From: Saprospiraceae bacterium
GTDB lineage: Bacteria > Bacteroidota > Bacteroidia > Chitinophagales > Saprospiraceae
Direction: 5' to 3'
Length of the DNA: 49,299 nucleotides
Assembly (NCBI GenBank): GCA_016722295.1
Contig: JADKGL010000018.1
Coordinates: 1 to 49,299 of the forward strand
The position numbers and the translations under genes are program-made. Below, one piece after another: positions 1 through 10,449 of the stretch (position 1 is its first letter; every line of letters begins with the position of its first letter). The notes beneath the pieces were generated by a model. The model searched no databases, was not told the origin of the DNA, and saw only the letters and a program-made list of their open reading frames with translations.

Positions 1-86
1 TGATTATGCTAAATGAGCTGCTTAGTAAAGCTAGAATACTGAATATTGTTGTTAATGCTATGCTTGAACTTTCATTGAACTTAAGT

Positions 87-698
87 TTAATTATAAGAAT
101 ATGATATCTCTAATTTTGCATTTTGTTTTTTTGAAATTTTAAAAGGAAGCTGTAGTTTGTTATTTTCTATTTCTATAGTTTGATTTTTATATTTAAATTG
201 TATTTGATGTTCAAGTTTATTACAGTGTGATATCATGCTATTTGAAGAAATTGGATATTGGAGAACTAAGTTTGCAGTCTTTTTTGATTTTGACGTGTCG
301 CAAAGAAGTAAAGGATTCAATTTAAGCTGATTAAGTCTATTTATTGATGAATTCTTTAATGACTCATATTCATACGAAGATTTCATAGCATTATATAATT
401 GAAATATCTTTTGGAATATTTTTGCTTTATTATTTTGCAAATGAGTTGGAAAGAATGGCCATTCGAATTGGATAGAATCTAATTGGCAATAAGCATATGT
501 TGAGTCAATATTCTAAGATACTGATCTGCAATATTTGGAAATAGAATTACTATATTTTTCACTGTGAGACGAATTATTGTAATATCTGGACATTTCATCA
601 GTAATTACAAAATATAGTGAATCTCTTTCGTAGCAGCCAGTGGGATGAAGATTCTTAGCTATGCCATTTTTTACTTCAAAGTTTAATAGTTTTGTCAT
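87..698 (-). pseudogene. Hypothetical gene interrupted by one in-frame stop
   Basis: An open frame starts at the ATG at 698 and meets a TAG at 515-513. The same frame then continues without another stop to 87, so the two visible ORFs are one reading frame of about 203 codons with a single nonsense codon. Between the stop and the second ORF the frame still encodes ordinary protein. I recognise no domain, signal peptide or membrane segment; the sequence is rich in Asn, Ser and Lys, as in other genes here. It lies in an area of debris downstream of cassette A. It may be a decayed gene or contain one base error. Confidence 0.45.
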
Positions 699-787
699 AG
701 TAGTATGAATTTATTATGCATCTATTGATTTGATTTTTATGTTTATTATAAACAATACACTGCCGCTAAGAAGTAGCATACTTCCTA

Positions 788-973
788 TTATTTTTTCATA
801 TAATATATTGTTAAGTAATATTTTGATAACTTGATTTTGATTTTTATTTTATAGTAACCAGAAAAGTAATTTGATTTAAAAATTTTACTCCTTAGACTAT
901 CATTATTCAAAAATGACTGGGTTTTGTTTTGACTTATCTTTAATTCAATTAAAAAATCTTTCATATAGAGCAA
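788..973 (-). CDS. Possible small ORF, 61 aa, unknown
   Basis: A short Lys/Ile/Asn-rich frame whose C-terminal half has a repetitive KIKIKIK pattern that is expected by chance in AT-rich DNA. No domain, signal or convincing ribosome binding site is visible. It sits between the stop-interrupted ORF and the transposase remnant and may be noise or part of a decayed gene. Confidence 0.15.
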   Translation of the reverse strand: MLYMKDFLIELKISQNKTQSFLNNDSLRSKIFKSNYFSGYYKIKIKIKLSKYYLTIYYMKK

Positions 974-1074
974 GCCCTAAGTAAGCTAGGTAGTTCTACT
1001 AGACCTAGAATGTCTATTAATCTGTATTTAGTGTCGTAGATTATACGATACTATACTATATTCCAAGAAAACTG

Positions 1075-1296
1075 CTATGATTGATTAAAGCAAATTGTTG
1101 GGGTTATCATTTGGAAATTAAGATAATTTCCTACATAGTTTTTATTCCACTCGTACGCCAATAGTTTTAATTCATCAAGCTCTTTGCTATCATGTTCTGA
1201 TCCAATATGTTTAAGCAAGATAGCTTTATATTTAAAGTAATTGACTACTTGAACAGCCTTGGCTTTTGATCCTGTAGATACTACTCTCACTTTCAT
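1075..1296 (-). pseudogene. N-terminal remnant of an IS1634-like (IS4 group) transposase
   Basis: The 73-aa product begins MKVRVVSTGSKAKAVQVV and continues with a KHIGSEHDSKELDELKLLA segment. This closely follows the usual start of IS1634-family transposases (basic strand, 'VQVV', then 'hIGsa.d..EL..L+.LA'). The similarity covers roughly the first 50 residues; after that the frame runs into unrelated sequence and stops. The catalytic DDE domain is absent (family length is about 450-550 aa). I see no terminal inverted repeats. It marks an old insertion or deletion scar at the edge of cassette A. Confidence 0.6.
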
Positions 1297-1598
1297 CAGG
1301 TAAATTTATACTTTAGTGCTGAATTTTTGATGAAAATTTAATTTTTTTTTATTGATTGTCAATGTGTCATGGCCGCAATAAATTGGGGTGGGACAAGTCA
1401 AGAAATATTGCTGAAAGGATGCCTGTACCTGTTGATATACAAAATATTTTTATGCGCTTTAGTAAAATAAATGCTTAGTAAATAAGGCAAATTTACTATT
1501 GATTTAATAAATTCAAGTAATCTTATAAAGCTCTAAAGTCTCTTGCCAAAATCAATTCAGTTTGCTTTTTTGATTCATAAATTCTTTAAATTGGCCAT
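1297..1598. other. Gene-free stretch, 302 bp
   Basis: AT-rich DNA between the transposase remnant and the GldM-like gene. No open frame, hairpin terminator or repeat was recognised. Confidence 0.5.
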
Positions 1599-2225
1599 CT
1601 ATTCGATATCAAAAATAAGAGAATTTAATTTTTGGCTCTTTTCTAAGCCGGGCATTTTTCCAAAAATACTCTCAAATATTATTTTGTCTCCAATCTTAAC
1701 TTGATCTATAATGTATTGATTAGATATTTCTATGCGACTGCCATGATTTAATACCGAATGCAAAACATTATTTCCTCGAATAACGTTGATTTTATAGGAC
1801 TCAAAATTAAATCTTGCATCAATTTCAAATCCTTCTAATAGAGCGATTAAACCATATTGAGCTTTGAATTCAGCAATACCGATATTTCCTCCAGATTTGT
1901 TTGCAAATCTTGCACTTGGTGTAGGTAATGGTTTGACTCTAATTTTTCTACAAGCAATTGTATCCACTGCCGTAATACTTCGCTTAAAATAGATATTTGC
2001 TATTCCTACTTTTTCTGGGCTATAGGTATAATTGCAGTTTTTTTCTTGGTGTAATTTTCCATTATCTGTACAAACAATAAATTCGTCACATCCAAAACTT
2101 TCAACCATAACAACTATAGGATTACCCAAGCCAGCATAAGCGATATTCATTTTTGACATTTCTATAGCCACTTCCTGCGCATTGGTAATATTATAAACCA
2201 AAATTAATATAGCTATTTTTTTCAT
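1599..2225 (-). CDS. Free-standing GldM C-terminal-domain-like secreted protein
   Basis: The 208-aa protein has a short signal peptide (MKKIAILILVYNITNAQ) followed by two domains resembling the last two periplasmic domains of the gliding/T9SS motor protein GldM. Residues ~20-95 match the first ('SKMNIAYAGLGNPIVV', then a Cys/Gly-rich beta region and a 'R.IRVKPLPTP' linker). Residues ~100-208 match the second ('SGGNIGIAEFKAQYGLIA', then 'QVKIGDKIIFE' near the end). Full GldM is about 500 aa with an N-terminal membrane helix and two earlier domains; these are missing and replaced by a signal peptide, so this is not the motor subunit. It lies about 180 bp downstream of a T9SS cargo gene on the same strand, which suggests a periplasmic or surface role linked to that system (inference). 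Confidence 0.7.
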   Translation of the reverse strand: MKKIAILILVYNITNAQEVAIEMSKMNIAYAGLGNPIVVMVESFGCDEFIVCTDNGKLHQEKNCNYTYSPEKVGIANIYFKRSITAVDTIACRKIRVKPLPTPSARFANKSGGNIGIAEFKAQYGLIALLEGFEIDARFNFESYKINVIRGNNVLHSVLNHGSRIEISNQYIIDQVKIGDKIIFESIFGKMPGLEKSQKLNSLIFDIE

Positions 2226-2405
2226 ACCAAACTAACGGATCCTACTTTTAATTAATTGCATGATGATCTTGAAATTCAGTCAGAACTAATAAAATTAAAT
2301 TCTAGTTCCTTAGTTTTAGATAAGAGTATAAAATCATACTTGTAATATCAAGAAGCATTTCATACAAGCTCCTCAAATAACCATTTTCCATTTTAATTTT
2401 TTTCT

Positions 2406-5127
2406 CTATATTTTAATTAATTTGAAAGTTTTCTCCGCATTTTGATTGAAAATTTTTATGAGATAGACTCCAGTTTTTGGTAAGTCTTTGTCGGAAATAA
2501 TTATTTTGGATTGATTATAGTAAATTCTGGACATGAATATTTCCCCTGTAAGATCTGCTATACTGATGGTACATTTGGATTCCATATTTTTTGGAATTGT
2601 AACGACACATTCAGAAAGGAATGGATTGGGATAAATAGAAGCTGTCTCATCATCACCGTTAAATTTATCAGTATTGGTAGAAACCTGAAATAAAAATTTT
2701 CCAGCAACCAATTTGAAATCTTCTGTAATAAATAAAGCTTCTAAAGGACCATTAGTGAAGTTAATTATTTCACTCAACATTCCGTCACGGTTTACCTGTA
2801 TTCGCAGTTTAAAAAACCTATTTACAATATTGAATAATTGAGCATCTGGTTTCAACATGAGCACTCGCCAATCATCTTTATTGATAACATAATCATTCGT
2901 TAAAGTCAAGTTTATCATTGGAGAACTTGCATTAATCACAGAGTAATTCGCAGATGGTGTCAATGCAGAAAATTGTATACCATAGACATCTGTCGGTTTT
3001 TTCATTGCAAACCATAGATCTACAATCTCTCCATTTTTCACTATTCTGTCCTCACAGATTATTTCTATCGGCTCAGATCGAGAATAATTTTCTTCATTTG
3101 CTTTAAAATTGATACCAGAACCATTGACATCTCCTTTTTTTATGGGAACAAAATCAAGGTTGGCTACAGGCATCAATTCTAAAGTTTTAATTTCTTTAGG
3201 ACTAATTGTGTCCGCAGTAAAGAATAGTACATCATCACAAATTAGATTAGTTTGACCAAGGATGTGTTGACGAATATTAAATGCATCATAAATATTAATT
3301 TCTTTATCACAATTGACATCTGCGGCAATCTTTTGAATGGCGTTAAGCGAACTTGTGCCAAAAGTAATTCATATATTAAAAGTATATCTTTAAATGTAAT
3401 TGTCCCAACAGTTGATTTATTCAAATTTGGCTCCAGATAAAATTTATTTAGCACTAGATTTGAATCTATACAAACTTTATAATTTGGAGCAATATTATCA
3501 CAAATAGTGGATTGAATGGACATTTGCCTTTCATCTATTACTGTAAAATTAGGTTGATTAAAGTGTTCTTTATGGGTTGTAGCAAATAGTTAAAGATTTT
3601 TCCATTAACTATAGTTTTAGAAGAAGTCTCAACTTTGCCAACAATTGTAACTGAAGTCTCACAATGACTTTGACTTCCAGCGCGATCAATTACATAAATA
3701 TCTAGAGCGAATGTTTTACTAATATCTTGCCTATTAAAGACTCTTGATACCTGTTTTCCCTGTTTATCAAAAGAATAACTGACAATTCCGCAACTATCAT
3801 AAGCTTGAATAGTAAAATCCCTAGCCCATAATTCAAGAGTGAGAGCATTATCAGGCATGTAAACATGAATAAAATTCTTACAAATTAGGACTGGAGGTAT
3901 GCTATCTCTATTAGAACCCCATATTAAAATTACTTGAATGTAATTATATACATTTCCAGTGCACCAATCAAGGATTTCCCAATTTCTAAGTACTTTATAA
4001 TAACTTCCCTCACATAAATCCTCGAATTTAAAACTTATATCTCGATAGGAAAAATAGAATTTGTTACATTGGAATGAAAGATTATCGATGACTTCTTTAG
4101 ATGTAGATTTAATATCATCATCATTAATTTCACTAAATTGTTTATTAAGGTATATGTTTTGATCTTTGAATAAATTAGTTTTAAAATTATTCAAATTTAC
4201 TAATTGGTCAAGGTCAATATACTCGATAAGTGCATTATTACATGCATTCTCTGCCATTTTCCAAGTTCTTTCTATTTGTGCTCCTTGATTTGGATTTTGA
4301 CAATTTTTCACAATATAATTGTCAGAATAAGATAGATTATATTTGATATTTCCTACAATGACAAGATACTTATTTATTCCATTGGCAATGATAGGATATG
4401 AAACAGGGAATCCCAATTTCTCTGGCGAAACATCTTCAAAACAGCTAGTTGTTTTATTTTTTGTAGGCTTTACAAATAAATCAGCGATAAGTGAACAATC
4501 CAACAAAGTTAAATTAACCATTCCAATACAGGAACTGCCAGATTCTAGATCAACTATTTTGTATGGAAAATTTGACGGAAAAGAATCATCTATTTTTGTG
4601 AATTTGACATATTGATTATTATTTGTAGAATAGTAATAATATTCAAATTGCGCATCATGACAATACTCTTCTAATAAAAATAAATCTTGATGGAGAGTGA
4701 GTTCTGACCCTCTCAATAAACCAATGTTTACTTCAGTTTTACAAATCAAGTCAATTGGACATTGTCGAAGGAACAATTTGATCCTTTGTTCAGTAAACTT
4801 TCCACTTTGATCTGTTGCAAAAATAGAAACTCCAAATGCAGTTGGGTTGAGCCCCATCGTAAAAGTTTTTATTTTGGTATTTGTATCTATTGCAAAACTG
4901 AATTTTAGATCATTGAAATGGGAACAATCATCAGTTGCTTTAAATACAAAATCTGTTGCATTTAAAGTATATTTATTTCCTCTAATAGAAATATCTAATT
5001 CTTTTAAAATTAACAATGGTGGATTAAGATCAGCACATTGTCCCAAAATAGTTTCAATCGGATGTATCAATAAAAAACTTAGGATGATATTTTGAAAAAT
5101 TTTCTTAAAATATGTAATTGTTTTCAT
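2406..5127 (-). pseudogene. HYR-like, dockerin-like T9SS surface protein, two frameshifts
   Basis: Three frames join into one ~907-aa protein if one base is restored in each of two A4 runs (plus strand 3545-3548 and 3360-3363). It starts MKTITYFKKIFQNIILSF with a signal peptide ending at LGQC. Residues ~25-530 hold HYR/immunoglobulin-like repeats with conserved Cys pairs and 'W+..D.C' motifs. Across the frameshifts there is a carboxypeptidase-regulatory-like stretch and a dockerin-like pair (NKSTVGTITFKDILLI, then ADVNCDKEINIYDAFNIRQH). The last ~80 residues form a T9SS type A sorting domain (YPNPFLSECVVTI to TGVYLIKIFNQNAEKTFKLI). The protein would be exported, bound to the surface and have the C-terminal domain removed. 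It is the terminal adhesin-like gene of cassette A, and resembles the intact 1307-aa protein at 15.6 kb. Confidence 0.75.
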
Positions 5128-5157
5128 TTAAGAGTATTTTAATTAATTTGTTAAATT

Positions 5158-6589
5158 TTAAAACCGAGTTTGATAAAATATTTGGGTAAAAGCGCTATAT
5201 TCTTTTTCTTTCCAATAAAGAGATTTATTAAGTCTAGATGTAAGATCTCCTTGGTACAAAAATCCTAAACCTATTTTATTTCTGTCCGTCCATTGATAAG
5301 TTATAGATAAACCTATGTCGTATGATAAAGATAATGCTGAGTATTGAAAAAATTTATTAGCACTTTTTAATTCTACATCTGTATTTTTACTATAGAATGT
5401 TGATCCATGATATTGATCAATTACATTAACCAATAGTCCAGCACGTCCAGATAAATCCCATTTAGAATGAATCAAAATTTGACTTTTAATACCAAATGGA
5501 ATTGAAAGCCTTTTTCTTAAAATATAATTAGTTCTATTAATATGGTTTATTTTGGTTGCCTTCTTCTCTCCAATTTCATATTCATTTCGGCCACCAATAT
5601 ATTCTACAATTGATATTGTATCTTTTATTGTTATTCTGGCAGTGTCAGAAAATTTTTGAACCAATTTGTAACTAGATACTGAATACTGAAGACCAAAATA
5701 AATATTGTTTCGCCCATGATTCTTCTGGTCTAAAATAATTGCATAAGATAATTTGTCCAATGGTTTTACAGAATTCTGGTAGGCTATGAAAATTTGTTCC
5801 TTTTCCGAGATAACATCTGATCTATTTACCTTAAACAAACCATAAGATATTTCCGATCGGATAGAAGATAGATATCTTTTCTTCCTTTCAAATCGCGGTT
5901 TAATATTATAATTCAATTTTGATGCAATGGAAACCTGGTTTAGTTGACTATAAATTGGTAGCTTATTACTAAGAATAATCGCCATTTTTCCAGTTCACCA
6001 TTCATATTTACATTATTTATATTATACTTTGCTTCAGTAGGCAAATTCGATGCACCATTTGAATTATTCTTTTGTTCATCTGCCTCTGATTTTTTGTTTA
6101 TACTAAGCTTAGAGTAGTTATCTGAATAGAGACTATTATTCATTGCAACTCCATATTTTCTGTAATTAGAGTCTGTACTATTATTTTGATTGCTAGTATT
6201 ATCTTGGATCTGACTCACTAGATTAGCAGGCTTAGCTGAATTAATTTGCTTTATTTCATGCATTTCAGTTAGAGTCCCATCAATTAAATTCTTTGAATAG
6301 TTATCTTCGATATTGGTCTTTGGTTGAGATCTGCTCAGAACCTCTATATGATGAGTTTTTATTACTTGGTTATGTGCAAGATCGTTTGAGACCAAAAAAT
6401 TCCAATAAAGGAAATTCACTCCTATGCAAAACAAAACAGGAATTAAAAACCATAATATCGTTACTCGATTTTTCTTTCTTTTTTTGGAAGATGTCCTTTG
6501 ACTGAGTTCCATTCTTCCTCTATATGAATAGGAACTTGATACTCCTCAAAACGTTCTCTTAATCGATCTTCAAATGATGGCTTTTTCAT
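5158..6589 (-). pseudogene. Anchor-barrel protein (putative anti-sigma/outer-membrane fusion), two frameshifts
   Basis: The gene starts at the ATG at 6589, overlapping the sigma gene by 20 nt. Restoring one base in a T7 run (plus strand 6479-6485) and one in a T5 run (5985-5989) gives a ~477-aa protein. It has an acidic, charged cytoplasmic N-terminus (MKKPSFEDRLRERFEEYQ), a Lys/Arg-rich stretch, one transmembrane helix (VTILWFLIPVLFCIGVNFLYW), a long Asn/Ser-rich linker and a C-terminal beta-barrel-like domain of ~250 aa with alternating aromatic strands ending in Phe (IFYQTRF). The layout and overlap match the intact 461-aa gene at 31.5 kb. An anti-sigma role is inferred from the overlap with the sigma gene and the cytoplasmic segment; no classical anti-sigma domain is visible. 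Confidence 0.7.
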
Positions 6590-7139
6590 AAGCAATTTGT
6601 TTAGATTCTTCAATTTTTTCTTTCAGCCAAACTTTAGCTCTACTAAGCTGAGATCTAGAGCTTGACTCTGTAATTCCTAAAAGTTCCGAAATTTTTTTAT
6701 GGTTGCATTGTTCAAATACTGATAGATTGAACACTGTTCTATAACCAATCGGCATTTGTTGGATATAGCTCAAAATTTGTTCTACATGCAGATGATTTTC
6801 AACATTGGGTAAATCATACATTCCAGATTGATCTTCATTTCTTAATTCATCCCATTTTACTTTTTGCTTTCTCAATCTAGCACAAATAGTATTTCTTGAA
6901 ATTTTATAGGACCAGGCAAAAAATTCACCACGTACTTTACTATAATTAGTCAAGTTAGAAAACACTTGAATGATACATTCTTGGAAATCATCTTTAGCGT
7001 CTTCTTCATTACCTGCATACCTCATGCATATTTTTTTTATCTTAGGAGCCAGTATTTCAAATAGCCTTCTTTGAGCAGATTCATTATGAACCAAGCATTG
7101 GTGGATTAAATCTAGAATATCTTTATTGTGCTCAACCAC
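6570..7139 (-). CDS. ECF-type RNA polymerase sigma factor (cassette A)
   Basis: The 189-aa protein has the sigma-70 region 2 pattern near residues 25-95 (RRLFEILAPKIKKICMRYAG, 'DDFQECIIQVF', 'GEFFAWSYKISRNT') and region 4 at ~125-180 ('MPIGYRTVFNLSVFEQ', 'KISELLGITESSSRSQLSRA'), the expected size for an ECF factor. It is closely related to the second sigma at 32.9 kb, including the near-identical SRSQLSRAK recognition helix. It starts 4 nt after the lipoprotein gene and overlaps the anchor-barrel gene. It is open while both neighbours are frameshifted. It probably drives surface-protein genes in response to a signal relayed by the anchor-barrel protein (inference). Confidence 0.88.
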   Translation of the reverse strand: MVEHNKDILDLIHQCLVHNESAQRRLFEILAPKIKKICMRYAGNEEDAKDDFQECIIQVFSNLTNYSKVRGEFFAWSYKISRNTICARLRKQKVKWDELRNEDQSGMYDLPNVENHLHVEQILSYIQQMPIGYRTVFNLSVFEQCNHKKISELLGITESSSRSQLSRAKVWLKEKIEESKQIAYEKAII

Positions 7140-7143
7140 GTAT

Positions 7144-8861
7144 TCAAATTTTTTGAGCCTTTAGAAAAATATCTCCATGCTGATAAATTAATTGAGTTGT
7201 TAAATCTTTTATTCGAATATTACGACATAAAATCTCTATCATCTTTACTCCATTTTCTTCGAATTCAAATATTTCAGGTGCAGATATGATATCTGGAAAT
7301 TCATATCGATTAACATTATTCTGTACAGAACTAATTAACCAATATTTTCCAAAAGTTGAATTCACTTTTTCTGTTAGGACATAGCTTTCTCTACCAAGGC
7401 TTGATTCCCATTCCAATTGATAAGATTGTAAGAGATTGCCTCCAGTAACATTTTGCCTAACTTGACATTGCCGATATATTTTTTTGAATTTGTTCGTCTA
7501 ACTTTATTTTAGCTAATGTAGATATTTGGGTTTTGCATGTTTGCAAGATTTGAGGGCTGCTATTTTTTGGATCAATAAGTATAGGAACACTGAATTCTGA
7601 GCTGAGTGCATCATAAGCTATAATTTGTATTTCCTTTTCATCACATGGAAAAATGGAACTAGAAAAATTTAAGTTTTTGAATATAGGGATAAGACTTGGA
7701 TTCTCTTGTAGAAAATTTACCAATATATATCCATTTTCTAATTCCATACCACTACAATTCATTACTGTTCCTTCGATCTTTGTAAAATAGTTAACATTAC
7801 TAAGTTTAAGATCAATTCTATCATCATTTTGATTAATACTGATATATTCTCTTTGTGCATTACATGCATCTAAGACAAATAGTTTACTTTCATTTTTCTT
7901 TGGCACCAATATTCTGAAATGTCCTTTTTGAGAAGTCTTTAATTCTTTCTTCAGCACCATTTGCGATTCCAATTGAAGATTTATCCAACCTGCAATATTT
8001 TGATTCCAACTAACTGTGCCTTCTACTGCTTTATAGTCATGAGGGATAGCAATTGCAAATCTTTCCCAATTCCTTATGTTAGCTTTGTACAGTCCATTTT
8101 CAACAATCACAGTAGTGTCTTCCAGCCAAAGTGATTTATTTTCATCAAAAAAATAAATTCTCATAAATTCACTTTTCAAATCTAGTCTCGACATTGCAAG
8201 TTCAAATTCAACAGGCTTATTTAGTTTTACTATTTGCATATTTTCGTCCTTTGCCTCGACTTGCACGACAGCAAGGAATTCAATCAATTGCAGGGCTCCA
8301 TTTTTTTGTTTAGCTAGATTTGGTAGTGAACTTAAATGTTTATCATTAAGCTTTGCCCGATACATTGTTGCAGAAAAATCTACTTCTGATAAGTAAGGTT
8401 GTTGTAAATGACTGTTAAATGAATTTGCCTTAATAGCAATCTTCATTTGGCCAAAAATTATATTGGAAATCAGTTTTTGCAGAAAATTTCAGAACATTTG
8501 GTTTCCTTCTCATTATAGTGGATATATAACTGATATCATCTTTATATATTGGAGCCTGAATTATTTGAAGAAAATAGCCTTCTTTATCTATAGAAATTAT
8601 ACCATGATCTTGAAAACTTACAATTTCCTTGAACTGAAAGTATCCATGAATATTAGTTTGACTTATAGTCCCATCAAGATATACTTTAGCATCGGGAATC
8701 GGATTTGAGTATTCATCAAAGACTTGGCCTATAATAGTTCCTTGTAGTTTTTTCTCTGATGGATCCTTATTTATAATGACTGTCGAATTATCCTCATCTC
8801 TTCGGCATGCAGCTAGGCTTAAACACAAAATTATATATACAATCAAATATTTCATAAACAA
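7144..8861 (-). pseudogene. Carboxypeptidase-regulatory-like lipoprotein, two frameshifts
   Basis: Three frames merge into one ~571-aa protein if one base is removed from a T5 run (plus strand 8453-8457, A on plus) and one from an A7 run (7479-7485). The corrected length compares well with the intact 595-aa paralogue at 35.1 kb. The N-terminus has a lipobox (IILCLSLAAC) and then a carboxypeptidase-D regulatory-like beta-sandwich at ~40-110 (GQVFDEYSNPIPDAKVYLDG, 'HGYFQFKEI'). The middle matches the paralogue in order ('W.ED', 'NW.RFAI.IPHD', 'VMNCSGMELENGYI'), and the C-terminal 90 residues align with its end. Two downstream genes follow at once. It is a predicted cell-surface or periplasmic lipoprotein; the role is unknown. 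Confidence 0.7.
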
Positions 8862-9488
8862 CTCAAATTAAGTAAAATTAACCAATATAATTACTTGTCA
8901 ATATGTCGTAACACTAGATTTTTGATTCTAGCCTTATATCCTAAGAATGCTTATATATATATTACTTAGCAGTAATGCTTCTTTTCGCTGCATGGACCGT
9001 ACTTTAATTTGAGTCTGGCAAGGATAAACGTACTCATTATATGCAAAAGATTGTATTGTGATCTCTCATTCACAGTCATGCAGGATATTTTCTTACTAAT
9101 TATTTCAAACTACTACCAACTAACCACTAATTACTAACTACTAACTACTAACTTCCAAACACCATTTCATCAGTATTTTATGGCAGTTTACCATTAGTAA
9201 AGGTGGGTTCATGTAATTTTTGCCATTTGTAATTATCAGTCATCTATTTTCGGACCTTCAAAGAATAGAATATTTGATAATTAAAAGCTACGAATTTGTT
9301 TTTTATAAATACCATCATTGGGAATATAAATAGCAATAATAGAAAAAAATAGATTGTAAGTAAAGGGCTTTATTAAGTACTTGAAATTTATCAAACGATG
9401 TGAATTGTTGTGATGGGTAAGGAGTATTTAAAACTTTATTTTAAAAAATTAAAGAATAAATAAAATTTAAAATCATAAAAAATAGTAT
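8862..9488. other. Gene-free divergent intergenic region, 627 bp
   Basis: It separates cassette A (minus) from the outer-membrane protein gene (plus), so it must hold both promoters. At 9107-9153 there is a degenerate microsatellite built on CTAACTA. On the minus strand a TCCATGCAGCG motif (8986-8996) resembles TCCATGCAACG upstream of cassette B, but it lies ~125 nt from the start codon instead of ~67 nt. No ORF was recognised. Confidence 0.5.
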
Positions 9489-10424
9489 ATGAATCGATTA
9501 TTACTCAGCTTTATTATATTCTGTAATTTACTAGTAAGCAGTATCTCTGCACAGACACCTAGTGATGCTTTCATGATGAAGAAAAAGGAAATTTGTTTTG
9601 CAGTACCTTATCAATATTCCTCATGGGATCACTATTGGGAAGGAAGCTTATATAGAGATAATCCTAATCTTGGTACAGTTTCAACAGGAATGATAGGCCC
9701 CATGATCGCTGCTGGGATACATGATAGAATAAATATCATCGTATCTTGCCCTTGGATCAAAACTAATACGAGCAATTCTCCACTGCGAGGTGAATCTGGT
9801 TTTCAGGATTTTTCACTTTGGATTAAAGCGAAATTATATGAAAAAAAGTGGAGCGAATTAAATCGTTTGGAAGCTGTGTTAAGTTTGGGAGCATCGTTAC
9901 CAGTTGGTGGATATTATGCAGATTATATGCCATTGTCTTTGGGCTTGGGATGTAAATCATTTGGCTCAAGAGCAATGATAAATTATTTCATGAATAATGG
10001 ATTATTTGCAAGTGCAACTATTGGTTACGATTTAAGATCAAATGTCAACATTGATAGAACTAATTATTATACAACTGAACATATTGAAAGCAATGAACTC
10101 AAAATGCCAAATGCTTTATTTTCTGGAATTACACTTGGTTATTTTAAAAATTTAACTAGAGTTGAATTGCAATATAACAAGATGAATACTTTAGGTGGAG
10201 TAGATATTAGAAGAAATGATATGCCACTTTTAGTAAGTGATATGGATGCTGATCAAGTTGGTTTTTATATTCAGCAAAGAATGCCTTTTTACGAACCATT
10301 GGGAATTATATTATTTGGAAATCAAACGATCTCTGGAATAAATGTAGGCAAATCAACAAGTTTTGGTGGAGGAATTTTATACCAATGGAATATTAAATCT
10401 AAATCAAAGACAATAAATAATTAA
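9489..10424 (+). CDS. Outer-membrane beta-barrel protein, unknown substrate
   Basis: The 311-aa product begins with a clear signal peptide (MNRLLLSFIIFCNLLVSSISAQ). The rest is a series of amphipathic strands with turn motifs such as 'GMIGPMIAAGIHDRINIIV', 'LSLGASLPVGGYYADYMPLS' and 'ALFSGITLGYFKNLTRVELQ', typical of outer-membrane barrels of the transporter/'MetA-pathway of phenol degradation' look. It lies 25 bp upstream of the haloperoxidase-like lipoprotein on the same strand, so the pair is probably co-transcribed. The function is not recognisable. Confidence 0.6.
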   Translation: MNRLLLSFIIFCNLLVSSISAQTPSDAFMMKKKEICFAVPYQYSSWDHYWEGSLYRDNPNLGTVSTGMIGPMIAAGIHDRINIIVSCPWIKTNTSNSPLRGESGFQDFSLWIKAKLYEKKWSELNRLEAVLSLGASLPVGGYYADYMPLSLGLGCKSFGSRAMINYFMNNGLFASATIGYDLRSNVNIDRTNYYTTEHIESNELKMPNALFSGITLGYFKNLTRVELQYNKMNTLGGVDIRRNDMPLLVSDMDADQVGFYIQQRMPFYEPLGIILFGNQTISGINVGKSTSFGGGILYQWNIKSKSKTINN

Positions 10425-10449
10425 AACTAAATCTTAAAATTAAATTACC

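Noticed and set aside
2511..2693. Plus-strand ORF of 60 aa
   Set aside because: It lies opposite the coding frame of the T9SS sorting domain and has no features of its own.
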